Shown one piece after another: positions 10,890 to 19,946 of a stretch of 64,000 nt of DNA; within the stretch, counting starts at the first letter, position 1; each line of letters starts with the position of its first letter. A program made the position numbers and the translations under genes. Source of the stretch: VRUE01 sp963753245. Its GTDB lineage: Bacteria; Actinomycetota; Thermoleophilia; Solirubrobacterales; 70-9. The notes beneath the pieces are model-generated. The model did not search any database. It saw nothing but the letters and a program-made list of their open reading frames with translations, and was not told where the DNA came from. The stretch is taken from contig CAVWBK010000002.1 of NCBI GenBank assembly GCA_963753245.1, forward strand, positions 806,001 to 870,000. The letters are read 5' to 3'.

Positions 10890-12191
10890 CTAGACCAAAT
10901 CCGCGGGATGCTCTCCCTCGGGGGCCTCGAGCGGTTCACGCTCGGTCTTTGCCCAATCGTCGCGAGCCCTGAGCTGGCGTAGGCTCGAGCGCAACAGCAC
11001 CGGCCACAGGAACCACGTATAGGGGGCGTAGACCTGGGCGATCAGGACACCGGTGAGCACCCCGCGCAGGCCCTCACGCGAGCGCGCGGCGACGCAGCCG
11101 AGGATCGTCCCACCGTAGGCGAGCAGGTAGAAGAAGCCAAGCTGCCAGGTCGGACCCGCCCCCCACAGTGAGGCGGTGCCGTTGAGGGCGAGGATCACCG
11201 CGGCGATCAACCCGAGGCCAATCACCCCTTGCCAGACCGGCATCAGCAGATAGGCGAGCAGCTCGACGCGAGCCGGGGTCGGGAAAGGGGCGCGCCGAAC
11301 CTCGGCGGCGAGGCCGATCGCCTGCAGGTTTCCCTGGGACCAACGGGTGCGCTGATTTAGCAGGCGCCGCAGGCTGGTCAGACCCTGTTGGTCGACGGTC
11401 GCGCGCAGATCCTGGCGCCCCTTCCAACCGCTGCTCATCAGCCGCAGCCCGAGGTCCTGATCCTCGGTCAGCCGGTCGCGCCAGGGACCGCTGGCATCGG
11501 CGATCTGATCGAGGGCGCTGAGGCGATTGAACTGGCCGTTGCCGCCCATCCCAGCCGTGCCCCAGTCATCACGACCGGCCTGAAAGAGGAAGCCGTAGAC
11601 GGAGAACTCGACGTCCTGCAGCCAGGTCAGCAGGTGGTGGCGGTTATAGATGTGGACCAGCGACTGCACACCGCCCACCGCGGGGTCGGCGAAGTGCCCG
11701 GCGGCAAACGCCGGCGCGTCTGGCCGCAGGCGTCCGTCGGCGTCGACGATGACGATGATCGTCCGCTCGCGATCACCGAACTCGCTGAGCGCGCGGTAGG
11801 CCTGGTTTAGGGCCGCGGCCTTGCCGATCTGGGCGTCGGGCTTCTCGCGCCGAATGACGAGAAGGTCGGGGTGCTCGATTGCGCTCAGAATCTCTGCGGT
11901 CCGATCGGTGGATGCGTCGTCGATCACAAGCACCCGTCGCCGCGCCAGCTCGAACGCGAGCAGACGATCGACGCTGTCGCGAATCGTCACCTCCTCGTTT
12001 AGGGCGGGGACCATGAAGATCCAGGTCAGACCCTCGGCACCATCGGCGGGAACCGGCGGCGGGCGGCGGGCGGCACGATGGCCTCTTCCGTAGAGCATCG
12101 CGGTCCACGCGAACATTGCGAGGATCACGGCGAAACAAACGTAGAAGAGCGCCGCCCAAACCGGCGGCAGCCCTTCGAAGGGCAGGGCCAT
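10890..12191 (-). CDS. Membrane glycosyltransferase family 2
   Basis: Processive-type GT2 enzyme. An N-terminal transmembrane helix leads into the catalytic domain with VPALNEEVT, the nucleotide-sugar site IDDASTDRT, the metal-binding DADG, the catalytic-base segment TEDQDLGLR and the QRTRWSQG (QxxRW) motif; three to four C-terminal membrane helices follow. This arrangement matches N-acetylglucosaminyl/hyaluronan-synthase-like enzymes that polymerise and export a polysaccharide. Its ATG overlaps the stop of the UDP-GlcNAc 2-epimerase gene by one base (TAATG), suggesting an amino-sugar polymer of the cell envelope. The product polymer is not determined. Confidence 0.85.
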   Translation of the reverse strand: MALPFEGLPPVWAALFYVCFAVILAMFAWTAMLYGRGHRAARRPPPVPADGAEGLTWIFMVPALNEEVTIRDSVDRLLAFELARRRVLVIDDASTDRTAEILSAIEHPDLLVIRREKPDAQIGKAAALNQAYRALSEFGDRERTIIVIVDADGRLRPDAPAFAAGHFADPAVGGVQSLVHIYNRHHLLTWLQDVEFSVYGFLFQAGRDDWGTAGMGGNGQFNRLSALDQIADASGPWRDRLTEDQDLGLRLMSSGWKGRQDLRATVDQQGLTSLRRLLNQRTRWSQGNLQAIGLAAEVRRAPFPTPARVELLAYLLMPVWQGVIGLGLIAAVILALNGTASLWGAGPTWQLGFFYLLAYGGTILGCVAARSREGLRGVLTGVLIAQVYAPYTWFLWPVLLRSSLRQLRARDDWAKTEREPLEAPEGEHPADLV

Positions 12192-13591
12192 TAGCCGACT
12201 CTATAGCCGCTGTCCACGGGCTCAGGGGTGACCCCAGAGGCCTTCAGCTCGGCGTCAAACTCACCGGGCGCGAGGTCAAATCCGGCAGCTTCGGCAATCG
12301 CACCACGGCTGTAGCCGGGGCCAAATGGAGAGGGAGGCTCGCCGCCGAGCAGGATGTGCTCGAAGGCCGCGACTATCCGCTTGGCCGCCAGACCGTCGCC
12401 ATAGGGGTTTTCGGCATTTGCCATCTCCTCGTAGGCACTCTCGTCGCCAAGCAGGCGCTGGCCTTCGTGGAAGATCAGATCGGGATCGGTGCCGACCAGC
12501 CGCAGCGTGCCGGCTTCAAGGCCCTCGGTGCGCTCGGTGCTCTCGCGGGTGACCAGGACCGGCTTGTTCAACGAAGGAGCCTCTTCCTGCACCCCACCCG
12601 AGTCGGTGATCACGAGGTCCGAGCGGGCCAAAAGGCGGGAGAAGGTCGCGTAGCCGAGCGGCTCGGTGAGCAAGACATTGTCGTGTCCCTGCAGTCGTGC
12701 GGTCAGGACCTCGGCGACCGCCGGGTTCGGATGGACCGGCAACACAAAGCGCACATCGGGGTGGGACTCGGCGAGCCGCAGCACTCCATCGGCGATCCCC
12801 TTCAGGCCATCGCCCCAGTTCTCGCGCCGGTGGGCGGTGATCACCACGACGCGCTGCTCACCGTCATAGATCCGCTGCAACTCAGGATTGGCGAAGCGCA
12901 CATCGATCTTCGAGGCCCACTGCAAGGCATCGATACCGGTGTTGCCGGTGACGAATACCCGGCTCGCCGGGATGTCCTCGCGCACCAGGTTCTGAAGGTT
13001 CGCCATCGTCGGAGCGAAGTGCAGAGCCGCTACGGTCGAGACCACCTGGCGGTTGAGCTCCTCCGGGAAGGGGGTCAGATTGATTCCCCCGGTCCGCAGT
13101 CCTGCCTCGACGTGGACGACCGGGACCCGAAGGTGAAAGGAGGAGAGGGCGGCGGCCATCGCCGAGCTGGTGTCGCCGTGGACGAGGACGGCGGCCGGAC
13201 GGCGGCCGCGGAGAACATCGGCGACCGTGGGGACTGCGTCAAAATCAGCCTCAAAGCGATCAACGCAGAAATCTTCGAAGCGGCGCATCACCGTCGAGAC
13301 CCGTTCGTTGAGGCTCGAACGCCGACTGCCGGCCCAGAGCACGACGTCGGGCTTGATCCCGGCGAGCTCGAAGATGTAGTCGACCATGCGGTTGTGCTGG
13401 CCGGTGGAAACCACGATCGGCTCGTAGTTGCTGCTCTCGCGCAGCGCCAGGATGATCGGTACCAACTTGATCGCCTCGGGACGGGTGCCGACGACGATCG
13501 GCACGACCGGCTTCTTCATCGTCGCAGCGCCAGTCGGGTTCAGCTGGCCCAGCAGGGGCTTGTCGGAATTTGACTCGAGCATGGTCTTCAT
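12191..13591 (-). CDS. wecB: UDP-N-acetylglucosamine 2-epimerase (non-hydrolysing)
   Basis: Interconverts UDP-GlcNAc and UDP-ManNAc for envelope polysaccharides. Family motifs: GTRPEAIKLVPI, HVEAGLRTGG, TAHRRENWG and ITDSGGVQEEAP. The usual family length is 360-380 residues; this open frame has 466 because of a 24-residue N-terminal lead and a C-terminal extension of about 70 residues (GGEPPSPFGPGYSRG to the end) not found in the core enzyme. Possible starts are ATG 13591, 13582 or 13519, the last giving the canonical MKKPVVPIVVGTRPEA. Coupled to the GT2 gene downstream. Confidence 0.88.
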   Translation of the reverse strand: MKTMLESNSDKPLLGQLNPTGAATMKKPVVPIVVGTRPEAIKLVPIILALRESSNYEPIVVSTGQHNRMVDYIFELAGIKPDVVLWAGSRRSSLNERVSTVMRRFEDFCVDRFEADFDAVPTVADVLRGRRPAAVLVHGDTSSAMAAALSSFHLRVPVVHVEAGLRTGGINLTPFPEELNRQVVSTVAALHFAPTMANLQNLVREDIPASRVFVTGNTGIDALQWASKIDVRFANPELQRIYDGEQRVVVITAHRRENWGDGLKGIADGVLRLAESHPDVRFVLPVHPNPAVAEVLTARLQGHDNVLLTEPLGYATFSRLLARSDLVITDSGGVQEEAPSLNKPVLVTRESTERTEGLEAGTLRLVGTDPDLIFHEGQRLLGDESAYEEMANAENPYGDGLAAKRIVAAFEHILLGGEPPSPFGPGYSRGAIAEAAGFDLAPGEFDAELKASGVTPEPVDSGYRVG

Positions 13592-13651
13592 GGCTATCGG
13601 CGCGCTTCGCGGGCGACTTGAACCAGCTCACCTGCGAGACTGCCGGGCTCG

Positions 13652-14020
13652 ATGACCGGCTCCCAAAAAGGCCTGGCCGGCCTCTTCAGCTTTGCCGGGC
13701 TGATGCATTTCTTGATCCCACGCCGCTATGAGGCGCTGATGCCGCCTGCTTTCCCCGCTCACCGGGAGTCGGTGCTGATCAGCGGCGTGGCCGAGCTGAT
13801 AGGCGGGGCCGCGATCGCCTCGCCGCGCAGCCGTCGGTTCGCGCGCTGGTGGCTGCTCGGGCTACTGGTCGCGGTCTTCCCCGCCAACCTCCACATGGCG
13901 CTCAACCCCGAGCAAATCAAAGGGCTCGACCTGAACCGGATCCCGCGCTGGGCGCTCTGGGCACGCCTGCCCCTGCAACCGCTGTGCATGCTCTGGGTCT
14001 GGCGCGCGACGCGCACCTAG
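13652..14020 (+). CDS. DoxX-like small membrane protein
   Basis: A 122-residue protein with four predicted hydrophobic segments. The opening LFSFAGLMHFLIPRRYEALMP and the following GVAELIGGAAI resemble DoxX-family membrane proteins, whose roles are poorly known (some act in redox metabolism). It is a single gene between two minus-strand operons, divergent from the epimerase and convergent with the gene ending at 14076. No Shine-Dalgarno site is seen. Family assignment is by pattern only. Confidence 0.7.
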   Translation: MTGSQKGLAGLFSFAGLMHFLIPRRYEALMPPAFPAHRESVLISGVAELIGGAAIASPRSRRFARWWLLGLLVAVFPANLHMALNPEQIKGLDLNRIPRWALWARLPLQPLCMLWVWRATRT

Positions 14021-14030
14021 AGACTCTAGG
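14016..14030. other. Perfect 15-base palindrome at the DoxX gene stop
   Basis: CCTAGAG-A-CTCTAGG spans the TAG stop of the DoxX-like gene, between two convergent genes. The one-base loop is too tight for a good RNA hairpin, so if functional it is more likely a protein site. No function is assigned. Confidence 0.4.
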
Positions 14031-14075
14031 TCTGTGCCAAACTCGCGGCGCCCCCAGCCGGGTCGAGTGCCGGGA

Positions 14076-14615
14076 CTAGGGGACGAATTCTTCGAGCAGG
14101 TTGAGGCCTTCTTCGCCGAGCCCAACGATCGAGCCACCGCCCTTGAAGATCGAGCCCGCGTTATGGACCAGTTCGATCGCCTCGCTGAGCGGAACCGAGC
14201 GGATCGCCTGGCGGGCCGCAAAGCCGAGCGGGCCGAAGAGGGCGCCGGCTTCTTCGGCGTCGCTGACGGCTCGCAGGAGGCCGGCGCGGATCGCCTTCGC
14301 CAACTCCGCGTCATCGACGTGGTAGCGCTTGGCAAATTCTTCGCGCGCACTCTGGCTGGCCAGGGCGCGGGCCAGCGTCTCGCGCGAAACACCGAGCTTG
14401 CAGGCCGCCCCATCGAGTGCGGAGAGCGTGAACTGCTGCAGAATTTCCTGCAGGCCTTCGGGATTACTCCAGGCCCGATGCTTGCAGGGGTCCTGGGTCT
14501 TGGCCGGTGCGTAGCTGGCACCACCGGCGGCCAGGTAGGCAGCGACCAGCGCCAGGGAGACCGCGATCGAGCCGAGGACCAAGAACGACCCTCGCCGCCC
14601 CCCGCCCGCGCTCAC
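14076..14615 (-). CDS. Hypothetical membrane-anchored protein
   Basis: No family recognised. 179 residues with one N-terminal hydrophobic helix (about residues 11-31, SFLVLGSIAVSLALVAAYLA) and the rest predicted outside the membrane and helical. Two cysteines (DPCKHR and GAACKLG) could form a disulfide. The repeated helical text (VSRETLARALASQSAREEF, VDDAELAKAIRAGL) suggests a small helical bundle. Its ATG overlaps the MFS transporter stop by four bases, so the two are probably co-translated; an accessory role to the transporter is inference only. Confidence 0.7.
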   Translation of the reverse strand: MSAGGGRRGSFLVLGSIAVSLALVAAYLAAGGASYAPAKTQDPCKHRAWSNPEGLQEILQQFTLSALDGAACKLGVSRETLARALASQSAREEFAKRYHVDDAELAKAIRAGLLRAVSDAEEAGALFGPLGFAARQAIRSVPLSEAIELVHNAGSIFKGGGSIVGLGEEGLNLLEEFVP

Positions 14616-15979
14616 AGTTCGACCCTCCGCGCCAACCCGATCGGCACCAGTGCAACCAGCGCCAGCAGCGCGGCGAGGCCGAAGGAGGGGCTGAAGGCAT
14701 GGGTCGCGCCGCGGTTTAGCTGGTCCTGGAGTTCTTCGCGCAGCTCGACCACGGCTTCGCGTTCACCGGGATCGCCGGGCAGCGGTTCAAAAACGGGGCC
14801 CAGGGTCGGCACCTTGCCCTTCTCTTCTTCGAGTCGTTGATCGATCCGCGGGGCAAGCTGCAGCTTCAGCAGTGGGCTCGCCTTCGAGTCGAGCAAGACG
14901 GCGGTGCCGGCGTTGATCGCATCGAGACGCTGCTGGGCGATGTCGTGGGTGAAGATCGGAGTCAGGGCCAGGAGTCCAATCACGACGCCGGCGTGGCGCG
15001 AGGAGATCGTCCAGCCGCCGTGAATCGCCTGCGGAGCCCGCCCGTGCAGCGCCGTCTCGGTCAGGGCCGAGAGCACCAGCGCGAGGCCGACCCCGACCAG
15101 AATCTGGGGTGGGATCGTGAGCACGATCAAGGCGTTGGGCAATAGCGCCAGGCCTCCGAGGCCGCCGGCGACGAGGATCGCGCCGGCACCAGCGCGGGCG
15201 CGGGTGCTTGAGACCGTCCCCCCCAGCCGTCTGCCCGCCAGCGCCGCGAGCGGCATCACGCTGACCACGATCGCGGCGCCGATCGGCGAGAGTCGCCAGC
15301 CTTCGATCAGGAGCAGGACAAGCAAGAACAGGGCGGCGGCGATCGCCGCCGAGACCAAAGCGAGGGCGATGTTGGCGAGAATGTGGGGGCGACCGGTGCG
15401 AGGTAGCTGCGAGTGGATGCCGGTCGCCGCCTCGTGTCTGGCGACGGCAAGGATCGGCAGCGCCGCAAGGATCGCGATCGGCACCTGCAGGAGGAAGATC
15501 GATTGCCAGGAGACCAGGTCGGTGAGCAGGCCGCCGATCGCCGGGCCGAGCGCCGCCCCCGTGGCCCCCGCGGTCGCCCAGATCACGGTCGCCTGGCGCT
15601 CTGAGCCGGCGCTGGCCGGCAGGAGCTCGAGCACCGCGGTTACCGCGGCTGCCCCGCCCAGCGCCTGCACACAGCGGGCAGCGATCAAGGTCCCCAGCTC
15701 CGAGGAAAGCCCGCAGGCGAGACCGGCGCCGGCGAAGACCGCGAGCCCAATCGCCGCGGTGCGCGCCGGTCCGACGCGGCGGGCGAGGTGAGCGGCGGGT
15801 ACCGCGGCGAGGGCGATCACCAGGTTGAAGGAGACGAGCACCCAGATCACAGCCGAGACGCTGGTGTCGAGTTCGCGATAGATCTGTGGCAGCGCCAGGA
15901 TGACGACCGAGGAGTCGGCCAAAACGAGGCCGACGGCAAGCGCCAGGGCGGCTACACGGGGCCGGGGAGAATTACTCAC
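14612..15979 (-). CDS. MFS transporter, drug:H+ antiporter type
   Basis: Major facilitator superfamily exporter with about 12-14 hydrophobic segments in 455 residues. Near residue 22 it has the DSSVVILALPQIYRELD motif typical of DHA2-type (EmrB/QacA-like) antiporters; motif C-like AGATGAALGPAIGGLL follows. A long extracytoplasmic loop (about residues 365-425, DSKASPLLKLQLAPRIDQ...) precedes the last helix. Start and stop both overlap neighbours by four bases, placing it in the rpsA-coaE-transglycosylase operon. Substrate unknown. Confidence 0.85.
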   Translation of the reverse strand: MSNSPRPRVAALALAVGLVLADSSVVILALPQIYRELDTSVSAVIWVLVSFNLVIALAAVPAAHLARRVGPARTAAIGLAVFAGAGLACGLSSELGTLIAARCVQALGGAAAVTAVLELLPASAGSERQATVIWATAGATGAALGPAIGGLLTDLVSWQSIFLLQVPIAILAALPILAVARHEAATGIHSQLPRTGRPHILANIALALVSAAIAAALFLLVLLLIEGWRLSPIGAAIVVSVMPLAALAGRRLGGTVSSTRARAGAGAILVAGGLGGLALLPNALIVLTIPPQILVGVGLALVLSALTETALHGRAPQAIHGGWTISSRHAGVVIGLLALTPIFTHDIAQQRLDAINAGTAVLLDSKASPLLKLQLAPRIDQRLEEEKGKVPTLGPVFEPLPGDPGEREAVVELREELQDQLNRGATHAFSPSFGLAALLALVALVPIGLARRVEL

Positions 15980-16554
15980 CGGTAGCCCAGCTCCTTCGCG
16001 TAGTGGTCGCGGTATTCGCCCTTCTTTTCGAGCACGCCTTCAACATACGCGCGCGTCTCAGGGAACTGAATGTCATTTAGGTTGAGATCGCTACCGCCCC
16101 ATTTATCGACATTCGCCGGACCGGCGTTGTAGGCAGCAAGCGCGGCGATCTCGTTTCCTTCATAGCGGGCGAGCAGTTCGGCGAGCAGAAAGGTCCCGTA
16201 GCGGATGTTGATTTCAGGATCGGAGAGATCTTCGAGATGAAAGGTCGTGCCGCCGCTGAGGCGCTCGATTTCCTTTGCCGCCGCGGGAGTGATCTGCATC
16301 AGCCCCCGCGCCCCAGCATCGGAGGTCTGGTCGCGGAAGCGGGACTCGGTGTAGATCACGGCGGCTATCAGCGAGGCATCGACCCCCTTTTCGGCCGCCT
16401 GTTGGCGAATGATGTCCTCGTGGTTGAGCGGCAGGGTCAGCTCCTCGATCGCTTTGTTGAGAATCCCGCTGACCAAAGCGATCCCGACAAGGATCGCCAC
16501 GGTGAGGAAGGCGCCAAGCGCGAGCAGACCTCTGCGACGTCGCCTCTGCCTCAT
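15976..16554 (-). CDS. Lytic murein transglycosylase (SLT domain)
   Basis: Cleaves peptidoglycan glycan strands with formation of anhydro-muramic ends. A basic N-terminus plus one membrane helix (about residues 9-31) anchors a soluble-lytic-transglycosylase domain: catalytic glutamate in IYTESRF, then GARGLMQITP, and ALAAYNAGPANV near the C-terminus, the normal E-G-Q-Y motif order. 192 residues, compact for the family. Overlaps coaE upstream and the MFS gene downstream by four bases each. Confidence 0.92.
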   Translation of the reverse strand: MRQRRRRRGLLALGAFLTVAILVGIALVSGILNKAIEELTLPLNHEDIIRQQAAEKGVDASLIAAVIYTESRFRDQTSDAGARGLMQITPAAAKEIERLSGGTTFHLEDLSDPEINIRYGTFLLAELLARYEGNEIAALAAYNAGPANVDKWGGSDLNLNDIQFPETRAYVEGVLEKKGEYRDHYAKELGYR

Positions 16555-17129
16555 CCCCCGAGCTTGTCGAGGAGTGCGGACAGCGCCCGCTCCAGATCGC
16601 CGAGCGAGCCATCGTTTTGGACCACGTGGGCAGCGCGCCGCGCCTTCTCGTCCTGGCCCAGCTGGCGAGCCTCGCGCTCGCCGACCAGGGTGTGACCACG
16701 GGCCTCGGCGCGTGTCCGGCGCACCTCATCGGAGCTGATCACCGCGACGGTCGTATCGAAGACGCCGTCCATGCCCGACTCAAAGAGCAGCGGCACCTCG
16801 ACGACGGCGATCTCGGTCTCCGGCGACAGGGCGGCGAGGAAGGCGCCAATCCTCGCCCCGACCAGAGGGTGAACCTCAGACTCCAGCCAGGAGAGCTGCT
16901 CGGGGTCGGCGAAGACGATCTCGCCAATCCGGTCGCGATCGACCTTCCCCTCTGGTGCGACCTCCTGCCCCCAACGCTCGACCAGCCGCGTCGGGAGGGG
17001 CTCGCTGTCGAGCAACTCGTGGACGACCTCATCGCTTGAGATCGTCGCGGCGCCCAGGCGCCTGAAGGCGGCGAGCGCCTCGGACTTGCCCGCCGCGATC
17101 CCCCCGGTGAGGCCGATCGTCAGGGGCAT
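16551..17129 (-). CDS. coaE: Dephospho-CoA kinase
   Basis: Last step of coenzyme A synthesis, ATP-dependent phosphorylation of the ribose 3'-OH. P-loop GLTGGIAAGKSEAL at the N-terminus, substrate-site SSDEVVHELL, and the lid/central motif VEVPLLFESGMD. 192 residues is normal. Six bases after the rpsA stop and overlapping the transglycosylase start; rpsA-coaE adjacency is common in Actinobacteria. Confidence 0.95.
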   Translation of the reverse strand: MPLTIGLTGGIAAGKSEALAAFRRLGAATISSDEVVHELLDSEPLPTRLVERWGQEVAPEGKVDRDRIGEIVFADPEQLSWLESEVHPLVGARIGAFLAALSPETEIAVVEVPLLFESGMDGVFDTTVAVISSDEVRRTRAEARGHTLVGEREARQLGQDEKARRAAHVVQNDGSLGDLERALSALLDKLGG

Positions 17130-17135
17130 CGGGGT

Positions 17136-18638
17136 TTAGGGCTCTTGAGTTGCCTCAGCTGCTGGCTCGGCCGCGGGCTCCTCGGCGAGCTCGGACTCAT
17201 CGGACTCGGTTGCCGCATCCTCGGCGAGGGCCTCCGGTGCCCGATCCTCGGCTGCCGCCGCCGCGGACTCGACCCCATCCTCAACCGCCTCCTGATCCTC
17301 GGCGCCCTCGGCCTGCGGCTCCTCGGCCTCAGGCTCAGGCTCGGCCACCTGCGGCTCCTCGCCCTGCTCCGCCGCTGGCTCAGAGGAGGAGGCCTCGTCG
17401 TCAGCCTGACTCGTGGAGCCGTCGCCTGCCTCGGCCGTTTCGGTGGGTGGGGGATCGGCACCTTCGGCCTCGGCGATCTGGGCGCCGAGGTCCTGCATCG
17501 GCATGTTTTGCCCCTCGACTCGCTTGATGCTCAACGAGAGACGGCGACGCTCCTCATCGATCTCAAGGATCTTGACGTTCAGTTTGCCGCCTGGCTCGAC
17601 CACCTCGCTGGGGCTCTCGACGTGGTGATCTGCGAGCTCGGAGATGTGGACCAGGCCCTCGACCCCTGGAAGGATCTCGACGAATGCCCCGAAGGCCACC
17701 ACCTTGGTGACGGTACCCTCGAGCACATCGCCGGAGCGGTGGGTGCTGACGACCCGCTGCCACGGGTCCTCCTGGGTCTGCTTGAGGCCGAGCGAGATGC
17801 GCTGGCGGTCGCGATCGATGTCGAGGACTTTGATCCGCACGTCGTCACCAATCGCGACCACCTCGGAAGGATGATTGACATGACTCCAGGAGAGCTCGGA
17901 GATATGGATCAGGCCGTCGATCCCATCGAGGTCGACGAAGGCGCCGAAGTCGACGATGTTGGAGATCTTGCCGTCGACGACCTGGCCCGGCTGGAGACGA
18001 TCGAGGATCTGCTCGCGAACCTCCTTGCGCTCTTCCTCGAGCACCGCGCGTCGGGAGAGCACGACGTTGTTGCGGCTGCGATTGAGCTCGATCACTTTGC
18101 ATTCGAGCGTCTGGCCCATGAACTCGTCGAGGTTGTGGACGCGGCGAATATCGACCAGTGAGGCGGGCAGGAATCCGCGCACCCCGAGGTCGAGAATCAG
18201 GCCGCCCTTGACGACCTCAATCACGCTGCCTTCAACCGGTTCGCCGGACTCAGCGGCGGTCTCGATGCGCCGCCAGGCCTTCTCGAAGCGGGCGCGCTTC
18301 TTGGAGAGCACCAGGCGACCCTCGGCGTCTTCTTTGGTGAGCACCAGGGCGTCGACCTCCTCGCCCAGCTCGACCTCCTCGCCCGGGTCCACGGACTTGC
18401 GGATCGAGAGCTCGTTGGAGGGAATGACCCCCTCGGACTTGTAGCCGATGTCGACCAGAACCTCGTCCTTGTCGATCCGCACCACCCTGCCGTTGACCAC
18501 GTCGCCCTCATCGAAGGAGACCATCGTCGCCGCGTAGTTGGGGACGATCTTGCCGTCGATCTGCAGAAGGAGGCCGTTGGAGCCCTCGACTGGGGTGCCT
18601 GTGGTCGCAGGCGGCGTCAATGTCTCGGTCGCAGACAC
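17136..18638 (-). CDS. rpsA: 30S ribosomal protein S1
   Basis: mRNA-binding protein of the small subunit. Four S1 RNA-binding repeats are visible (GDVVNGRVVRIDKDEVLVDIG; GSVIEVVKGGLILDLGVRGFLP; GKISNIVDFGAFVDLDGIDGLIHISELSW; GTVTKVVAFGAFVEILPGVEGLVHISEL), followed by an acidic Ala/Glu-rich tail of about 110 residues with no fold apparent. Two starts are possible. The GTG at 18638 is preceded by an AT-rich stretch (AATTAT) and would be leaderless; a TTG at 18662 adds eight residues and has GAGGTGGG before it. I prefer the GTG because the AT-rich stretch looks like a promoter. First gene of a five-gene operon. Confidence 0.92.
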   Translation of the reverse strand: MSATETLTPPATTGTPVEGSNGLLLQIDGKIVPNYAATMVSFDEGDVVNGRVVRIDKDEVLVDIGYKSEGVIPSNELSIRKSVDPGEEVELGEEVDALVLTKEDAEGRLVLSKKRARFEKAWRRIETAAESGEPVEGSVIEVVKGGLILDLGVRGFLPASLVDIRRVHNLDEFMGQTLECKVIELNRSRNNVVLSRRAVLEEERKEVREQILDRLQPGQVVDGKISNIVDFGAFVDLDGIDGLIHISELSWSHVNHPSEVVAIGDDVRIKVLDIDRDRQRISLGLKQTQEDPWQRVVSTHRSGDVLEGTVTKVVAFGAFVEILPGVEGLVHISELADHHVESPSEVVEPGGKLNVKILEIDEERRRLSLSIKRVEGQNMPMQDLGAQIAEAEGADPPPTETAEAGDGSTSQADDEASSSEPAAEQGEEPQVAEPEPEAEEPQAEGAEDQEAVEDGVESAAAAAEDRAPEALAEDAATESDESELAEEPAAEPAAEATQEP

Positions 18639-18697
18639 GACGGCGAATAATTGCAGAAACAACTACGCCCACCTCAGTTGCCTCGGCGGCCGGTCGA

Positions 18698-18703
18698 TAC
18701 CCT
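18698..18703 (+). promoter_or_regulatory. -10 element (TACCCT), leaderless start
   Basis: TACCCT followed by exactly seven bases and the ATG at 18711. The same hexamer and spacing recur before the tandem paralogue at 19947. Confidence 0.55.
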
Positions 18704-18710
18704 CCCGACC

Positions 18711-19889
18711 ATGCCGGTGCGGGCGACGAAACGCGGTGAGGAGCGGACTCCGCTCGGCGGGCGCCGTGATGTGCTGATCTGCGGGGCGAGCTTCGCCGGG
18801 CTGGCAGTCGCCCGCGAGCTAGCCGATTCGGGGGCCGACGTACTGGTCATCGACCGCTACGAGATCGGCGAGCGCCAGACCTCCGCCTGTGGGATCCCCA
18901 CAGACTGGCTGCGAGCGATGGGCCTGATGGACGCCGAGCTGCAGCGATTCGGCGAGCTGGTTATCCACACGCCCGGCGCTAGCACCCGCTATGACCTGCC
19001 CTGGAGCTTCTCGACCTTCGACTACCGCACGCTCTGCGAGCTGCTCTGGCGCGATTGCGATGCAAGCTTTGAGACCGCCAAGGTCAACGGCCGCTCGGCG
19101 CCCGGCGTCGGGCCAGGGGGCGAGGTCGCCGTCGAGACCGACCGCGGCACGATCTCAGCGCCACTGGTGATCGACGCGCTGGGCTGGCGCCGGGTGCTGG
19201 CCTTGGGCGACGGCTACCAGCCGCCCGAGGCGCCGCTCTCACGCGGTCTTGAGGTTCACCCTGCGGGCAGCGGTAAGGATCTCGAGGTCTGGATCGACCG
19301 CCGCTACGTGCCGGCCGGCTACGGCTGGTCATTTCCCGCCGGCGAGGAGCTGCGAATCGGGATCGGCTCCTTCGATCCCCGCTTCCACGTCAAGGACACC
19401 ACGGTCTTGCTGACCGAGGATCTCGGCAAGTCGCCCAACGAGTACCAGGGCAACTGGATTCCCCACCAGCTGCGCCCCGCCACCGAGGGCGGGATTTTTT
19501 TCGCCGGCGACTCGGCCGGTCACTGCCTGCCGCTGACCGCCGAGGGGATCCGTACCGCTTTCTACTTCGGGATCGTGTTGGGTCGCGAGCTGCGCGCGGT
19601 GATCGCGGGTGCCCAGAACCGCGAGACGGCCGCCGCTCGCTACGCGGAGTTCAGTGACACCCACGAGTGGAAGTACCGCTCGCTATTGCGCACCCAAAAG
19701 CTGCTGCCGCGGATACCGGCGCTGCTGCAGCGCCTGATCATCGGAGCCTGCGGGCGCAGGCGGTTCGTCGAGTGGTCCTTTGACCACTATCTGCGGATCG
19801 CGCCACCAAAAGACTTCGCGCCCCCGTGGCCCCAGGACCCAGTGCGCGCAGCGCCCGCCGAGAGGCGCCCCCTGGTGCGCGCCGAGTAG
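18711..19889 (+). CDS. FAD-dependent oxidoreductase, geranylgeranyl-reductase-like (copy 1)
   Basis: Flavoprotein with an N-terminal dinucleotide-binding fold (ICGASFAGLAVARELADSG with VLVIDRYEIGE), the segment SACGIPTDWLR, and the C-terminal FAD site FAGDSAGHCLPLTAEGIRTA. This layout resembles the geranylgeranyl-reductase/halogenase-like branch of FAD monooxygenases; the substrate is unknown, perhaps an isoprenoid or lipid. I start at ATG 18711 because the paralogue begins with the same MP[VI]RATK text at the same distance from a TACCCT hexamer. About two thirds identical by eye to the next gene. Divergent from rpsA. Confidence 0.85.
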   Translation: MPVRATKRGEERTPLGGRRDVLICGASFAGLAVARELADSGADVLVIDRYEIGERQTSACGIPTDWLRAMGLMDAELQRFGELVIHTPGASTRYDLPWSFSTFDYRTLCELLWRDCDASFETAKVNGRSAPGVGPGGEVAVETDRGTISAPLVIDALGWRRVLALGDGYQPPEAPLSRGLEVHPAGSGKDLEVWIDRRYVPAGYGWSFPAGEELRIGIGSFDPRFHVKDTTVLLTEDLGKSPNEYQGNWIPHQLRPATEGGIFFAGDSAGHCLPLTAEGIRTAFYFGIVLGRELRAVIAGAQNRETAAARYAEFSDTHEWKYRSLLRTQKLLPRIPALLQRLIIGACGRRRFVEWSFDHYLRIAPPKDFAPPWPQDPVRAAPAERRPLVRAE

Positions 19890-19933
19890 ACCACAGGGCA
19901 GGGGTCGCGGGCTCGGTTTCGGAGACATTGGCG

Positions 19934-19939
19934 TACCCT
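19934..19939 (+). promoter_or_regulatory. -10 element (TACCCT), leaderless start
   Basis: TACCCT, seven bases, then ATG 19947, identical in hexamer and spacing to the promoter of the upstream paralogue. The duplication therefore kept its promoter. Confidence 0.55.
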
Positions 19940-19946
19940 CGAGTGG

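Noticed and set aside
12116..13573. 485-codon plus-strand frame opposite wecB
   Set aside because: Shadow of the epimerase gene; composition is that of antisense coding DNA.
13652..14020. Leaderless promoter for the DoxX-like gene
   Set aside because: No TANNNT hexamer sits 6-10 bases before the ATG, so it was not added to the leaderless set.
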